From Caldimonas mangrovi (GTDB lineage Bacteria; Pseudomonadota; Gammaproteobacteria; Burkholderiales; Burkholderiaceae_C), in contig NZ_JAMKFE010000005.1 of assembly GCF_023721835.1 (NCBI RefSeq), positions 124,001-188,000 of the forward strand: a stretch of 64,000 nt of DNA. Reading direction: 5' to 3'. A program made the position numbers and the translations under genes. A model generated the notes under the pieces. That model saw only the letters and a list, made by a program, of their open reading frames with translations, did not search any database and had not been told where the DNA came from. Positions 45,439 through 54,087 of this stretch are shown one piece after another (positions within the stretch are counted from its first letter, which is position 1; every line of letters starts with the position of its first letter).

Positions 45439-45463
45439 AAATGCCCGCACAGGGCGGGCATTT
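45439..45463 (-). terminator. Hairpin terminator after the H-NS-like gene
   Basis: A 10-bp stem AAATGCCCGC/GCGGGCATTT with a 5-base loop lies 30 bases past the H-NS-like stop. The minus-strand T tract is short and interrupted, so strength is moderate. Confidence 0.7.
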
Positions 45464-45492
45464 AACCACCGCTGCGGCTGCAGCAGATGGGC

Positions 45493-45804
45493 TCAGATCG
45501 CCAGTTGGTCGAGGCTTTTGCCGGAGGCCAAGGCCTGCTCCACCCATTTCGGTTGACGGCCGCGGCCGGTCCAGGTTTCACCGGTGGCCTGATTGCGGTA
45601 TTTCGGCGCGACCTTGCTGCCCTTGGTGGCGCTGGCTTTGCCGCCGCTGCCTGCCTTGCCGGCAATGTCCGCGACGCTGAGGCCATATTGCGACATCAGC
45701 GAACGGATCTGAGCGATCGCGTCGGAAAGCTCCTGTTTACGCGCGTTCTCGATTTGCTTTTCGAGGTCGGCTTTCTGTGCAAGAAGTTCCTGGTAGGTGG
45801 CCAT
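45493..45804 (-). CDS. H-NS/MvaT-type nucleoid protein (H-NS histone family)
   Basis: A 103-residue protein: an N-terminal coiled-coil oligomerisation domain (MATYQELLAQKADLEKQIEN), a linker rich in Gly/Lys/Ser, and a C-terminal DNA-binding domain with TWTGRGRQPKWVEQAL (AT-hook-like core GRGRQP). It binds AT-rich DNA and silences foreign genes. Betaproteobacteria often carry several such genes. It has its own promoter and terminator. Assignment by the TGRGRQPKW motif is firm. Confidence 0.94.
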   Translation of the reverse strand: MATYQELLAQKADLEKQIENARKQELSDAIAQIRSLMSQYGLSVADIAGKAGSGGKASATKGSKVAPKYRNQATGETWTGRGRQPKWVEQALASGKSLDQLAI

Positions 45805-45852
45805 GCGAATATGCTCGAAAAATGGTTGGGGAGGGGAAATTCGTACGACGGG

Positions 45853-45881
45853 ATAATAGCCGCGGCTTTATGACGCTGCAA
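45853..45881 (-). promoter_or_regulatory. Promoter for the H-NS-like gene
   Basis: On the minus strand TTGCAG (−35) and TATTAT (−10) are separated by exactly 17 bases. They lie about 50 bases upstream of the ATG. This is the best sigma-70-like promoter seen in the window. Confidence 0.65.
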
Positions 45882-46010
45882 GTCGCAACGAAGAAAATTG
45901 CAGCCCGCGGCGGGGCGCCGGGTTCGATGAAATTCGGTTTCTCGTGTAACCGTGTCGCCGGCCGAAATTGACGTCTCCGAAGCGATTCCGGCCCGGCACG
46001 GGCGTGGGTT

Positions 46011-46365
46011 TCAGTTTCCCAGGTGCTCGCGTATGCCGGCCAGAAACGCCGGCAGGGATATCGGTTGGGTCCAGTGGCCGCCGAAACCCGAGCGCAACGC
46101 CTGCTCGTGATCTTCGGGCAGGGCCGCGGCCGTGACGGCGATGCCGCTGTCGACCACTTCGTACTGGGGCGCACCGCGTGCGGCGGTGGCCGGGCTGCGG
46201 GTCGACAGCCTGTCTCCAGAGCTCGCGCGGCGAAGGGCGCCCTGCCGAAGCGTGGCCCAGCAGCCGGTACATGCCGTCGTTCGACTCGGCATGTCTGGTT
46301 CGCAGATCGTATTTCCAGAGGCCCACGCGGGTGACGGCGGCGGCCAGCGCCAGCCGCTCCAGCGC
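46011..46365 (-). pseudogene. Remnant of a PAS-containing hybrid sensor kinase
   Basis: One minus-strand frame (46362–46203) encodes a PAS segment: ERLALAAAVTRVGLWKYDLR and SNDGMYRLLGHASAGRPSP. A different frame (about 46160–46014) encodes the end of a receiver domain: GIAVTAAALPEDHEQALRSG, then WTQPISLPAFLAGIREHLGN and a stop. The kinase core and most of the receiver between them are missing and the frame changes, so an internal deletion left both ends. The start is not defined. It lies between the H-NS-like promoter and the fbpA terminator. Confidence 0.8.
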
Positions 46366-46465
46366 GCTGCGAGCGAAGACGCGCTTTCCTGCAAGGGATC
46401 TGGGGGACGCCGTACTGGTGTGCTGTCTCGCCAACCCTTGGAAGCAGTTCAGGCGAACTCGACGC

Positions 46466-46506
46466 AAAAAAAAGAAAAACGCCCGCGCGGCGAACCGGGC
46501 GGGCGT
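46466..46506 (-). terminator. Rho-independent terminator after fbpA
   Basis: On the minus strand ACGCCCGC/GCGGGCGT (8 bp) is followed by TTTTT, C, and a further T run. It begins 24 bases after the fbpA stop. Confidence 0.88.
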
Positions 46507-46530
46507 CTTTCGACGGACGTGAAAGGCCGC

Positions 46531-47571
46531 TTACTTGTAGCCGACGCGATCGAGCATCTGCTGCACCTTGCCCTGGTTGGCGCCGACCACAGAGATCGGG
46601 ATCAGCTCGGTCTTGAACTCGCCCAGTGCGTCGAGGGCCGGGTTGGGCACCTTGACGGAGCGCACGGCCGGGTACTCGTTGTTGCCGTTGGCGAAGTAGG
46701 TCTGCGCCTCGGGGCTGGACAGGTACTCGAGGAACTTGACCGCCGCTTCGCGGTTCTTTGCGTAGCGAGCCACCGCACCGCCGGCGATGTTGACGTGCGT
46801 GCCCCAGCTCTGCTGGTTCGGGAACACCACGCCGACCTTTTCCATCACCGCGCGGTCTTCCGGCTTGGTCGAGCGCATCAGGCGGGCGACGTAGTAGCTG
46901 TTGGACACCGCAATGCCGCATTCGCCGCTGGCGACCGCCTTGATCTGGTCGGTGTCGCCGCCCTTCGGGTCGCGCGCCATGTTCGCCACGACACCCTTGG
47001 CCCAGGCTTCGGCCTTCTCGGCACCGAGATGCTCCATCAGCGCACCGAACAGCGACAGGTTGTACGGGTGCGAGCCGGAACGGGTGCAGACCTTGCCCTT
47101 GTTCTTCGGGTCGGCCAGTTCCTCGTAGGTGTCGGCGTCGTCACGCTTGACGGTGGCCTTGTTGTAGACGATCACGCGGGCGCGGGTCGAGAAGCCGTAC
47201 CACTGCGAGCCTTGGCCCTTGTCTTCGCTGCGCAGTGTTTGCGGGATGCGCTCGTCGAGCACGCGCGAGCGCACCGGTTGGAACAGGCCGTCCTGTTCGG
47301 CACGCCACAGGCGGGCGGCGTCGACCAGCAGGATCACGTCGGCAGGGCTGGCCTCTCCTTCGCTCTTCAGACGGGCGAGGATGCCGGCATCGTCCGCATC
47401 GACGCGGTTGATCTTGATACCGGTCGCCTTCGTGAAGTTCTCGTAGAGCGCTTCGTCGGTCTGGTAGTGGCGGGCCGAGTAGAGGTTCAGTTCCTGCGCC
47501 TGAGCGGCAGGGGCCTGCAATGATGCGGCGAGCGCGAACAGCGTCAACGGGGCGGCGAAGCGGCGGACCAT
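46531..47571 (-). CDS. fbpA: Ferric iron ABC transporter substrate-binding protein
   Basis: From MVRRFAAPLTLFALAAS the protein is 346 residues, with a signal peptide ending AQAQE. It starts LNLYSARHYQTDEALY, the FbpA/FutA opening, with the iron-coordinating tyrosine pair in SNSYYVARL. It captures Fe(III) in the periplasm for FbpBC, but no permease or ATPase is beside it. A GGAGA ribosome site precedes the ATG at 47571. A Fur box lies about 40 bases upstream, so iron limitation should induce it. Confidence 0.93.
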   Translation of the reverse strand: MVRRFAAPLTLFALAASLQAPAAQAQELNLYSARHYQTDEALYENFTKATGIKINRVDADDAGILARLKSEGEASPADVILLVDAARLWRAEQDGLFQPVRSRVLDERIPQTLRSEDKGQGSQWYGFSTRARVIVYNKATVKRDDADTYEELADPKNKGKVCTRSGSHPYNLSLFGALMEHLGAEKAEAWAKGVVANMARDPKGGDTDQIKAVASGECGIAVSNSYYVARLMRSTKPEDRAVMEKVGVVFPNQQSWGTHVNIAGGAVARYAKNREAAVKFLEYLSSPEAQTYFANGNNEYPAVRSVKVPNPALDALGEFKTELIPISVVGANQGKVQQMLDRVGYK

Positions 47572-47612
47572 GGGATCTCCTTTTCCTGGACAGCGCGCAT
47601 TGTAAGCACGAA

Positions 47613-47627
47613 CAAGAATGATTCTCA
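47613..47627 (-). promoter_or_regulatory. Fur box upstream of fbpA
   Basis: The minus strand reads TGAGAATCATTCTTG, matching 11 of 15 bases of the Fur 7-1-7 core TGATAATCATTATCA. It sits 42 bases before the fbpA start, where it could block the promoter when iron is plentiful. Confidence 0.8.
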
Positions 47628-47711
47628 CGATCAAATCAAGGAAAAGGAATTTCACCCCAGGGCGCTTTGTGTGACTTTTGCCGCTTGCAGTGCCGAACCG
47701 GCGTCTCGAAG

Positions 47712-48221
47712 ATGCGCGTCGTGAGCAGCCGTCCCACCCCCCGACCCGCTGGCGGCAAGCCGCATGTGCGCCGCCATGCCAAGAGCAGTCTGCTGCCGGC
47801 GCTCGAGTGGCAGCCGCGCGCCTTGCTGGTAGGTTGCGAGACGCACGAGCGGCTCTACCTGCGCACCCGCCTCAGTCTGCACCGCGTCGCTGTGCGCGAG
47901 GTGTGGACGGTCGAGCAGGCGATCGACCACTGTACCGAGCACGAGGTGCACCTGGTGTTCGTCGACGCCGACGTGCTGGGGGGACAGGTGCCGGGGCTGT
48001 GCCGGCAGCTGCGCCGGCCGCACCCTTGCTGGGCGCCTCCCCAGGTACTGCTGCTCGGTACCCCGGGCCAGGGCATGAAATGGCGCCTGCGTGGCGCCTT
48101 GACCGGCTCGCGCTGGCTGGCCAAGCCTTTGCATCCGCGCGAACTCGAGCAGCGCCTGCTGCGGCCGCTGCGGTTGGAGCAGCTGCCGGCCGCGCTGCGT
48201 CCGGCGTCGCTGTTCAACTGA
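47712..48221 (+). CDS. Degenerate response-regulator receiver protein
   Basis: About 169 residues. Residues about 35–155 have a CheY-like layout: a first strand RALLVGCETH, an Asp in HLVFVDADVLGG at the phospho-site position, and KPLHPRELEQRL at the Lys position. The acidic pair after the first strand is missing (GCE), so phosphorylation is uncertain. There is no output domain. The start at 47712 is preferred; a TTG at 47667 is possible. It is divergent from fbpA and convergent with yggX. Function is unknown. Confidence 0.65.
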   Translation: MRVVSSRPTPRPAGGKPHVRRHAKSSLLPALEWQPRALLVGCETHERLYLRTRLSLHRVAVREVWTVEQAIDHCTEHEVHLVFVDADVLGGQVPGLCRQLRRPHPCWAPPQVLLLGTPGQGMKWRLRGALTGSRWLAKPLHPRELEQRLLRPLRLEQLPAALRPASLFN

Positions 48222-48231
48222 GAGCGTGTGC

Positions 48232-48504
48232 TCAGTTGCTCGGCGGGACGTAGCCCGCCGGCTGTTCGGCACCTTCGCCGAAGAAATAGCGCTCCATCTG
48301 ACGTGCAAGGTACTGGCGGGCGCGCTGGTCGGCGAGATTCAGCCGGTTCTCGTTCACCAGCATCGTCTGGTGCTTGAGCCAGCCGGCCCAGGCTTCCTTG
48401 CTGACGTTGTCGTAGATGCGCTTGCCGAGCTCACCCGGGTAGGGTGCGAAGTCGAGGCCTTCGGCTTCCTTCTTCAAGTGAACGCATTGCACCATGCGGG
48501 CCAT
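48232..48504 (-). CDS. yggX: Fe(2+)-trafficking protein YggX
   Basis: A 90-residue protein starting [20 protein letters not shown], with [19 protein letters not shown], as in YggX. Cys7 is the conserved residue that protects Fe–S enzymes from oxidation. The length is the usual one. It follows argA by 55 bases on the same strand and probably shares its transcript. Confidence 0.97.
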   Translation of the reverse strand: MARMVQCVHLKKEAEGLDFAPYPGELGKRIYDNVSKEAWAGWLKHQTMLVNENRLNLADQRARQYLARQMERYFFGEGAEQPAGYVPPSN

Positions 48505-48559
48505 GGGGAACTCCTTGTATCTCGTGGGTTAGTAAGGGGGTGAGAGGCCTCGCGGCCCG

Positions 48560-49900
48560 TCACACAAGCTTCTTGACCAGCACCTGCGAACGCCGGTCCC
48601 AGTTGTACTTGCGCTTGCGTGCTTCGGGCAGCCAGTCGGGGTCGACCTGCTGGAAACCGCGCTTGATGAACCAGTGCATCGTGCGCGTCGTCAGCACGAA
48701 GATGCTTTGCAGCCCCATGGCCCTGGCACGCTGCTCGATGCGCTTGAGGATGCGTTCGCCGTCGCCCTGGCTCTGCACCTGGGGCGAGATGGTCAGCGCG
48801 GCCATTTCGCCGGTGCGGGCCTCGGGGTAGGGGTAGAGCGCGGCACAGCCGAAGATGACGCCGTCGTGCTCGATCACGGTGTAGCAGGACACGTCGCGCT
48901 CGATCTCGGTGCGCGAGCGCTTGACCAGCGTGCCGTCGCGCTCGAAGGGTTCGATCAGCTGCAGGATGCCGCCGACGTCGTCCGCCGTCGCCTCGCGCAG
49001 GCTTTCGAGTTTCTCGTCGACCACCATGGTGCCGATGCCGTCGTGCGTGTAGACCTCCATCAGCACGGCGCCGTCCACCGCGAACGGCAGGATGTGCGTG
49101 CGCTCGACACCGGCGCGACACGCCTTCACGCAGTGCTGCAGATAGAACGCGGTGTCGGTCGGCTGCGTCGGGGAGGGCAGCGACGCGAGCAGGCGCTCGG
49201 CCTCGGGCAGCGCGATCTCGGTGTCGATCGGGCTCTCCGGGTCGGCCTGGTTCTCGTGGATGCCGTCGATCTCGGTGAGGAACAGCAGCTTGTCGGCCTG
49301 TAGCGCGATCGCGGTGCTGGTGGCGACGTCTTCCATCGTCAGGTTGAACGCTTCGCCGGTCGGCGAGAAGCCGAACGGCGACAGCAACACGACTGCGCCG
49401 GTGTCGATGGCCCGTCGGATCGCCATGCCGTCGACCTTGCGCACGACACCGCTGTGCTGGAAGTCGACGCCGTCGACCACGCCGACCGGGCGGGCGGTCA
49501 GGAAGTTGCCAGACACCACGCGCACGGTGGCATTGGCCATCGGCGTGTTCGGCAGGCCTTGCGAGAACGCCGCCTCGATCTCGAAGCGCAACTGGCCGGC
49601 GGCCTCCTGGGCGCAGTCGAGCGCGACCGCGTCGGTGATGCGGATGCCGTGCGAGTAGCGTGCCGGGTGGCCTTTCGCCGCGAGCTGTTCGTTGACCTGG
49701 GGGCGGAAGCCGTGCACCAGCACCAGCTTGATGCCCATCGCATGCAGGATGGCCAGGTCCTGCACGAAGGCGTTGAGCTTGCCGGCGGCGATGCCTTCTC
49801 CCGCCATCGCGACCACGAAGGTTTCGCCCTTGTAGGCGTGGATGTAGGGTGCCACCGAGCGGAACCAGGGCACGAAGGTGTGGGGGAAGACGAGGCTCAT
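48560..49900 (-). CDS. argA: N-acetylglutamate synthase
   Basis: A 446-residue two-domain enzyme: an N-terminal amino acid kinase-like domain (about 1–285: MSLVFPHTFVPWFRSVAPYI, VLVHGFRPQVNEQLAAKG) that binds arginine, and a C-terminal GNAT acetyltransferase domain (about 300–446: REATADDVGGILQLIEPFE, LTTRTMHWFIKRGF). It makes N-acetylglutamate from acetyl-CoA and glutamate, the first step of arginine synthesis. The ATG at 49900 begins the family sequence, although the frame stays open far upstream across hrpA. It is divergent from hrpA. Confidence 0.95.
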   Translation of the reverse strand: MSLVFPHTFVPWFRSVAPYIHAYKGETFVVAMAGEGIAAGKLNAFVQDLAILHAMGIKLVLVHGFRPQVNEQLAAKGHPARYSHGIRITDAVALDCAQEAAGQLRFEIEAAFSQGLPNTPMANATVRVVSGNFLTARPVGVVDGVDFQHSGVVRKVDGMAIRRAIDTGAVVLLSPFGFSPTGEAFNLTMEDVATSTAIALQADKLLFLTEIDGIHENQADPESPIDTEIALPEAERLLASLPSPTQPTDTAFYLQHCVKACRAGVERTHILPFAVDGAVLMEVYTHDGIGTMVVDEKLESLREATADDVGGILQLIEPFERDGTLVKRSRTEIERDVSCYTVIEHDGVIFGCAALYPYPEARTGEMAALTISPQVQSQGDGERILKRIEQRARAMGLQSIFVLTTRTMHWFIKRGFQQVDPDWLPEARKRKYNWDRRSQVLVKKLV

Positions 49901-49969
49901 GGAAAACTCTGAAGCGTGGGGGGCGGCCAAGCTTTTGAAATAATCATCGATTTTGCACGAACCCCCTCG

Positions 49970-52900
49970 ATGACCGAGTCTCGGCAGCCGTTGCCAGCAC
50001 AGCCGGTGCGGGCGAAAGGCGCCTCTGCACCGCGCCCGGCACGCCCACCCAACCCGATCCCCCCGATTTCGTTTCCCGAGTCGCTGCCCGTCAGCGCACG
50101 GCGCGACGAGATCGCACGCGCGCTGGCACAGCACCAGGTGGTGATCGTCAGCGGCGAGACGGGCTCGGGCAAGACCACCCAGCTGCCGAAGATCGCGCTG
50201 GCGCTCGGTCGTGGCCTGGGCGCGGGCGGCAAGGGCCTGGTCGGCCACACGCAGCCGCGGCGCATCGCCGCCTCGAGTGTCGCCAAGCGCATTGCGCAGG
50301 AACTGAACACGCCGCTCGGCGACGTGGTGGGCTACAAGGTGCGCTTCCAGGACCGGTTGTCGCCGGGCGCCAGCGTCAAGCTGATGACCGACGGCATCCT
50401 GCTGGCCGAGACGCAGACCGACCCGCTGCTGAAGGCCTACGACACGCTGATCATCGACGAGGCGCACGAGCGCAGTCTCAACATCGACTTCCTGCTGGGC
50501 TATCTGCGCCAGATCCTGCCGCGCCGCCCGGACCTGAAGATCGTCGTGACCTCGGCCACCATCGATGCCGAGCGCTTTTCCCAGCATTTCGCGTCGGCCC
50601 GGGGCCCGGCGCCGGTGATCCACGTTTCCGGCCGCTTGTACCCGGTCGAGCAGCGCTGGCGCCCCTATGAAGAGAGCCGAGACTACGACCTGAACAACGC
50701 CATCGCCGACGCGGTCGACGAACTCTGGCGCGAAGGGCCGGGCGACGTGCTGGTGTTCCTGCCCGGCGAGCGCGAGATCCGCGAGGCGACCGAGCACCTG
50801 CGCCGTCACCACCCGCCGGGGGTCGAGATCCTGCCGCTGTTCGCGCGGCTGTCGCAGCAGGAACAGGACCGGGTGTTCGAGTCCGGCGCCGCGCCGCGCA
50901 TCGTGCTGGCGACCAACGTGGCCGAGACCTCGCTGACGGTGCCCGGCATCCGCTATGTCGTCGACTCCGGCCAGGCACGCGTCAAGCGCTACAGCTACCG
51001 CAACAAGGTCGAGCAGCTGCAGGTCGAGCCGGTCAGCCAGGCGGCGGCCAACCAGCGCGCCGGCCGCTGCGGCCGGGTCGCCAACGGCATCTGCATCCGG
51101 CTCTATGAAGAGCAGGACTACACCGGGCGGCCGCGCTTCACCGACCCGGAAATCCTGCGCTCGTCGCTGGCCGGCGTGATCCTGCGCATGAAGTCGCTGG
51201 GGCTCGGCAACGTCGAGGACTTCCCTTTCCTCGAGCCGCCGCCGCGCCGCGCGGTCGCCGACGGTTATCAGCTGCTGGCCGAGCTGAACGCGGTAGACGA
51301 CGCCAACGAGCTGACCGAGATCGGCCGCGAACTGGCGAAGCTGCCGCTCGACCCGCGCGTGGGCCGCATGATCCTCGAGGCGCGCGAGCGCCAGTCGTTG
51401 ACGGAAGTGCTCGTCATCGCCAGCGCCCTGAGCGTCCAGGACGTGCGCGACCGCCCGCTCGAGCAGCAGCAGGCCGCCGACGAGAAGCACCGGAAGTTCG
51501 ACGACGAGAAGTCGGAGTTCATGGGCTACCTGAAGCTGTGGAAGTGGCTGGACGCGTCCAAGGGCGGCCACGACGGCGAGCACAAGCTGTCGAACCGACG
51601 GCACGAACAGCTGCTGCGCGACAACTTCGTCTCGCCGCGTCGCGTGCGCGAGTGGCGCGACATCCACAGCCAGCTGCACACGGTGGTGGCCGAGCATGGC
51701 TGGCGGCTCAACACCCAGCCGGCCACTTATGACCAGGTGCACCTGGCGATGCTGTCCGGCCTGCTCGGCAACGTCGGCGTCAAGAGCGACGAGGACGAGT
51801 GGTATCTGGGCGCGCGCGGCATCAAGTTCTGGCGCCATCCGGGGGCACACTTGTCGAAGAAGCCGGGGCGCTGGATCGTCGCCGCGGAGCTGGTCGAGAC
51901 GACGCGGCTGTTCGGCCGCGGCATCGCCGCCATCCAGCCCGAGTGGATTCCCTGGATCGCCGGCCACCTGTTGAAGAAGCAGTTGCTGGAACCGCACTGG
52001 GAGAAGAAGCCCGCCGAGGTGGTGGCGCTGGAGCGCGCGACGCTGTATGGCCTGGTGATCTACAACAACCGCCGGGTCAACTACGGCCAGGTCGATGCCG
52101 TCGGCGCGCGCGAGATCTTCATCCGCGAGGCGCTGGTCAACGGAGACTGGGACACCAGGCTGCCGTTCCTGGCGCACAACCAGAAGATGGTGCGCCAGGT
52201 CGAGGAGCTGGAACACAAGTCGCGCCGCCAGGACGTGCTGGTCGACGACGAGCTGATCTACGCCTTCTACGACCAGCAGCTGCCGGCCGATGTGAGCAGC
52301 GGCCATGGCTTCGAGCGCTGGTATCGCGAGGAAAGCAAACGCAGCCCCAAGCTGCTGATGCTGACACGCGACGAGCTGATGCGACACGAGGCGGCCGGCA
52401 TCACCACCTCGGCCTTCCCGAAGACCCTGCGGCTCGGCGGCGTGGATTGCAGCGCGACCTATCTGCACGACCCCGGCGATGCCAAGGACGGCGTCACCGT
52501 GACGGTGCCGATCTATGCGCTGAACCAGGTGAGTGACGAGCGCTGCGAGTGGCTGGTGCCCGGCATGCTGAAGGACAAGGTGCTGGCGCTCGTGAAGAGC
52601 CTGCACCAGAAGCCGCGCGCACGGCTGGTGCCGCTGCCCGACTATGTCGAGCAGTTCGTCGCTTCTGCCGAGTTCGCCCAGGGCAGCCTGATCGAGGTGC
52701 TGCTGAAGGCCGTGCGCGAGAAGACGCAACTCGACGTGAAGCGCAACGACTTCAAGCTCGAGACGCTGCAGCCGCACCTGTTCATGAATTTCCGCGTTGT
52801 CGACGAGCATGGGCGGCAACTCGGCATGGGCCGCAACCTGGCCGCGCTGAAGTCCGAGCTGGGTTCGCAGGCGCGCAGTGCCTTCCAGGCGCTGGCCGCG

Positions 52901-53860
52901 CTGAAGCTGAAGACGCCCGAGCCGGCGCCGGCCGCACTGCCGGCGGGCGGCGGCGTCAAGGCGGACGTGCAGCCGGTGCCGCGCGGGGGCAAGCCGCCGC
53001 CCGCAGACGGCAGCGCCAGGTACATCGCGTGGACGTTCGGCGAGCTGCCCGAACTGATGGAGGTGAAACGCGGCAGCCAGTCGCTGATCGGCTTTCCGGC
53101 GCTGATCGACAAGGGCACCCATGTCGAGATCGAGGTGTTCGACGAGCCCGAGGTGGCCGCGTCGAAGCACCGTGCGGGGCTGCGGCGGCTGGTGGCGCTG
53201 CAGCTGAAGGAGCCGTTGAAGTACCTCGAGAAGAACATCCCCGACCTGCAGAAGATGGCCGTGAGCTACATGAGCCTGGGCACCGGCGACGAGCTGCGCG
53301 ACCAGATCATCGAAGTCGCGCTGGAGCGGGCCTTCCTGCAGGAGCCCCTGCCTGCGGACGAGTTCGCCTTCAAGGCGCGCCTCGAGGAAGGGCGCGCGCG
53401 GCTGAATCTGATTGCCCAGGACATCGCCCGGCTCGCCGCTTCGGTGCTGGCCGAGTACCAGGCCGCGACCCGCAAGCTGAAGGACGCCCGCGCACCGAAG
53501 GACGTGGCCGACGACCTTCAGGCGCAACTGCAGCGGCTGGTGCCCAAGCGCTTTCTGGCTGTCACGCCCTACGTGCAGTTGCAGCACTTCGTGCGCTACC
53601 TGAAAGGCGTGCAGATGCGCCTGGACAAGTGGCGTATCGACCCCGCGCGCGACGCACAGCGCCTGACCGAGCTGCGGCCGCTGGAGCAGCGCTACCTGCG
53701 CGCGCTGGCCGAACGCAAGGGCGCGGCCGATGCGCGGCTGGACGAGTTCCGCTGGCTGCTCGAGGAACTGCGCATCAGCCTCTTCGCGCAGGAGTTGCGC
53801 ACGCCGCAGCCCGTGTCGGTCAAGCGCCTCGAAAAGGCCTGGACGCAAATGGCGGGCTGA
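49970..53860 (+). CDS. hrpA: ATP-dependent RNA helicase HrpA (DEAH box)
   Basis: About 1296 residues. Helicase motifs in order: Walker A GETGSGKTTQ, Ia HTQPRRIAASSVA, II DEAHERSLN, III TSATIDA, V LATNVAETSLTVPG and VI QRAGRCGR. Helicase-associated and OB domains follow, and the C-terminal DUF3418 region ends in LRTPQPVSVKRLEKAW. HrpA helps process mRNA and rescue stalled ribosomes. MTESRQ at 49970 is chosen; a GTG at 49916 would add 18 non-conserved residues. The Pro-rich start (residues 1–30) is not family-like. A hairpin at 53863–53890 without T run follows. Confidence 0.94.
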   Translation: MTESRQPLPAQPVRAKGASAPRPARPPNPIPPISFPESLPVSARRDEIARALAQHQVVIVSGETGSGKTTQLPKIALALGRGLGAGGKGLVGHTQPRRIAASSVAKRIAQELNTPLGDVVGYKVRFQDRLSPGASVKLMTDGILLAETQTDPLLKAYDTLIIDEAHERSLNIDFLLGYLRQILPRRPDLKIVVTSATIDAERFSQHFASARGPAPVIHVSGRLYPVEQRWRPYEESRDYDLNNAIADAVDELWREGPGDVLVFLPGEREIREATEHLRRHHPPGVEILPLFARLSQQEQDRVFESGAAPRIVLATNVAETSLTVPGIRYVVDSGQARVKRYSYRNKVEQLQVEPVSQAAANQRAGRCGRVANGICIRLYEEQDYTGRPRFTDPEILRSSLAGVILRMKSLGLGNVEDFPFLEPPPRRAVADGYQLLAELNAVDDANELTEIGRELAKLPLDPRVGRMILEARERQSLTEVLVIASALSVQDVRDRPLEQQQAADEKHRKFDDEKSEFMGYLKLWKWLDASKGGHDGEHKLSNRRHEQLLRDNFVSPRRVREWRDIHSQLHTVVAEHGWRLNTQPATYDQVHLAMLSGLLGNVGVKSDEDEWYLGARGIKFWRHPGAHLSKKPGRWIVAAELVETTRLFGRGIAAIQPEWIPWIAGHLLKKQLLEPHWEKKPAEVVALERATLYGLVIYNNRRVNYGQVDAVGAREIFIREALVNGDWDTRLPFLAHNQKMVRQVEELEHKSRRQDVLVDDELIYAFYDQQLPADVSSGHGFERWYREESKRSPKLLMLTRDELMRHEAAGITTSAFPKTLRLGGVDCSATYLHDPGDAKDGVTVTVPIYALNQVSDERCEWLVPGMLKDKVLALVKSLHQKPRARLVPLPDYVEQFVASAEFAQGSLIEVLLKAVREKTQLDVKRNDFKLETLQPHLFMNFRVVDEHGRQLGMGRNLAALKSELGSQARSAFQALAALKLKTPEPAPAALPAGGGVKADVQPVPRGGKPPPADGSARYIAWTFGELPELMEVKRGSQSLIGFPALIDKGTHVEIEVFDEPEVAASKHRAGLRRLVALQLKEPLKYLEKNIPDLQKMAVSYMSLGTGDELRDQIIEVALERAFLQEPLPADEFAFKARLEEGRARLNLIAQDIARLAASVLAEYQAATRKLKDARAPKDVADDLQAQLQRLVPKRFLAVTPYVQLQHFVRYLKGVQMRLDKWRIDPARDAQRLTELRPLEQRYLRALAERKGAADARLDEFRWLLEELRISLFAQELRTPQPVSVKRLEKAWTQMAG

Positions 53861-54031
53861 AGCGCTCCCGGCGGCATCGCCGCGGGAGCGGCCACAACAC
53901 GGGGGGCGCGTATCGCACCTCAATCCTGAATTGCTGTGCGATAAGCGCACCCGGGCCGCTCAATAGTCCACAGGAAATCTCGAACCTGTCACTGCTGACA
54001 GTGCGGACGACCGTCGAGGTGGTCGATATCG

Positions 54032-54087
54032 CAGGCAACCCAAAGGCAAGACCGGAGGGCTTTGAAGTTTTCAAGGAACACTGCCTG
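54032..54087 (+). promoter_or_regulatory. Possible structured leader of the chemotaxis operon
   Basis: CAGGCA at 54032–54037 can pair with TGCCTG at 54082–54087, which includes the first base of the GTG start; the AAGGAA ribosome site lies in the loop. Inside, CAAAG can pair with CTTTG (54041–54064), competing with TTGAA/TTCAA (54062–54074). This could control translation of the first gene. It does not match a riboswitch I know. Confidence 0.35.

Noticed and set aside
48560-53950. A minus-strand open frame of 1796 codons across argA and hrpA
   Set aside because: The argA protein begins at 49900; the rest is antisense to hrpA and its peptide (His/Gln/Arg-rich) is a by-product of high GC content.
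54032-54087. A c-di-GMP (GEMM) riboswitch upstream of the chemotaxis operon
   Set aside because: The conserved GEMM core and the order of its helices are absent; only short stems match by chance.
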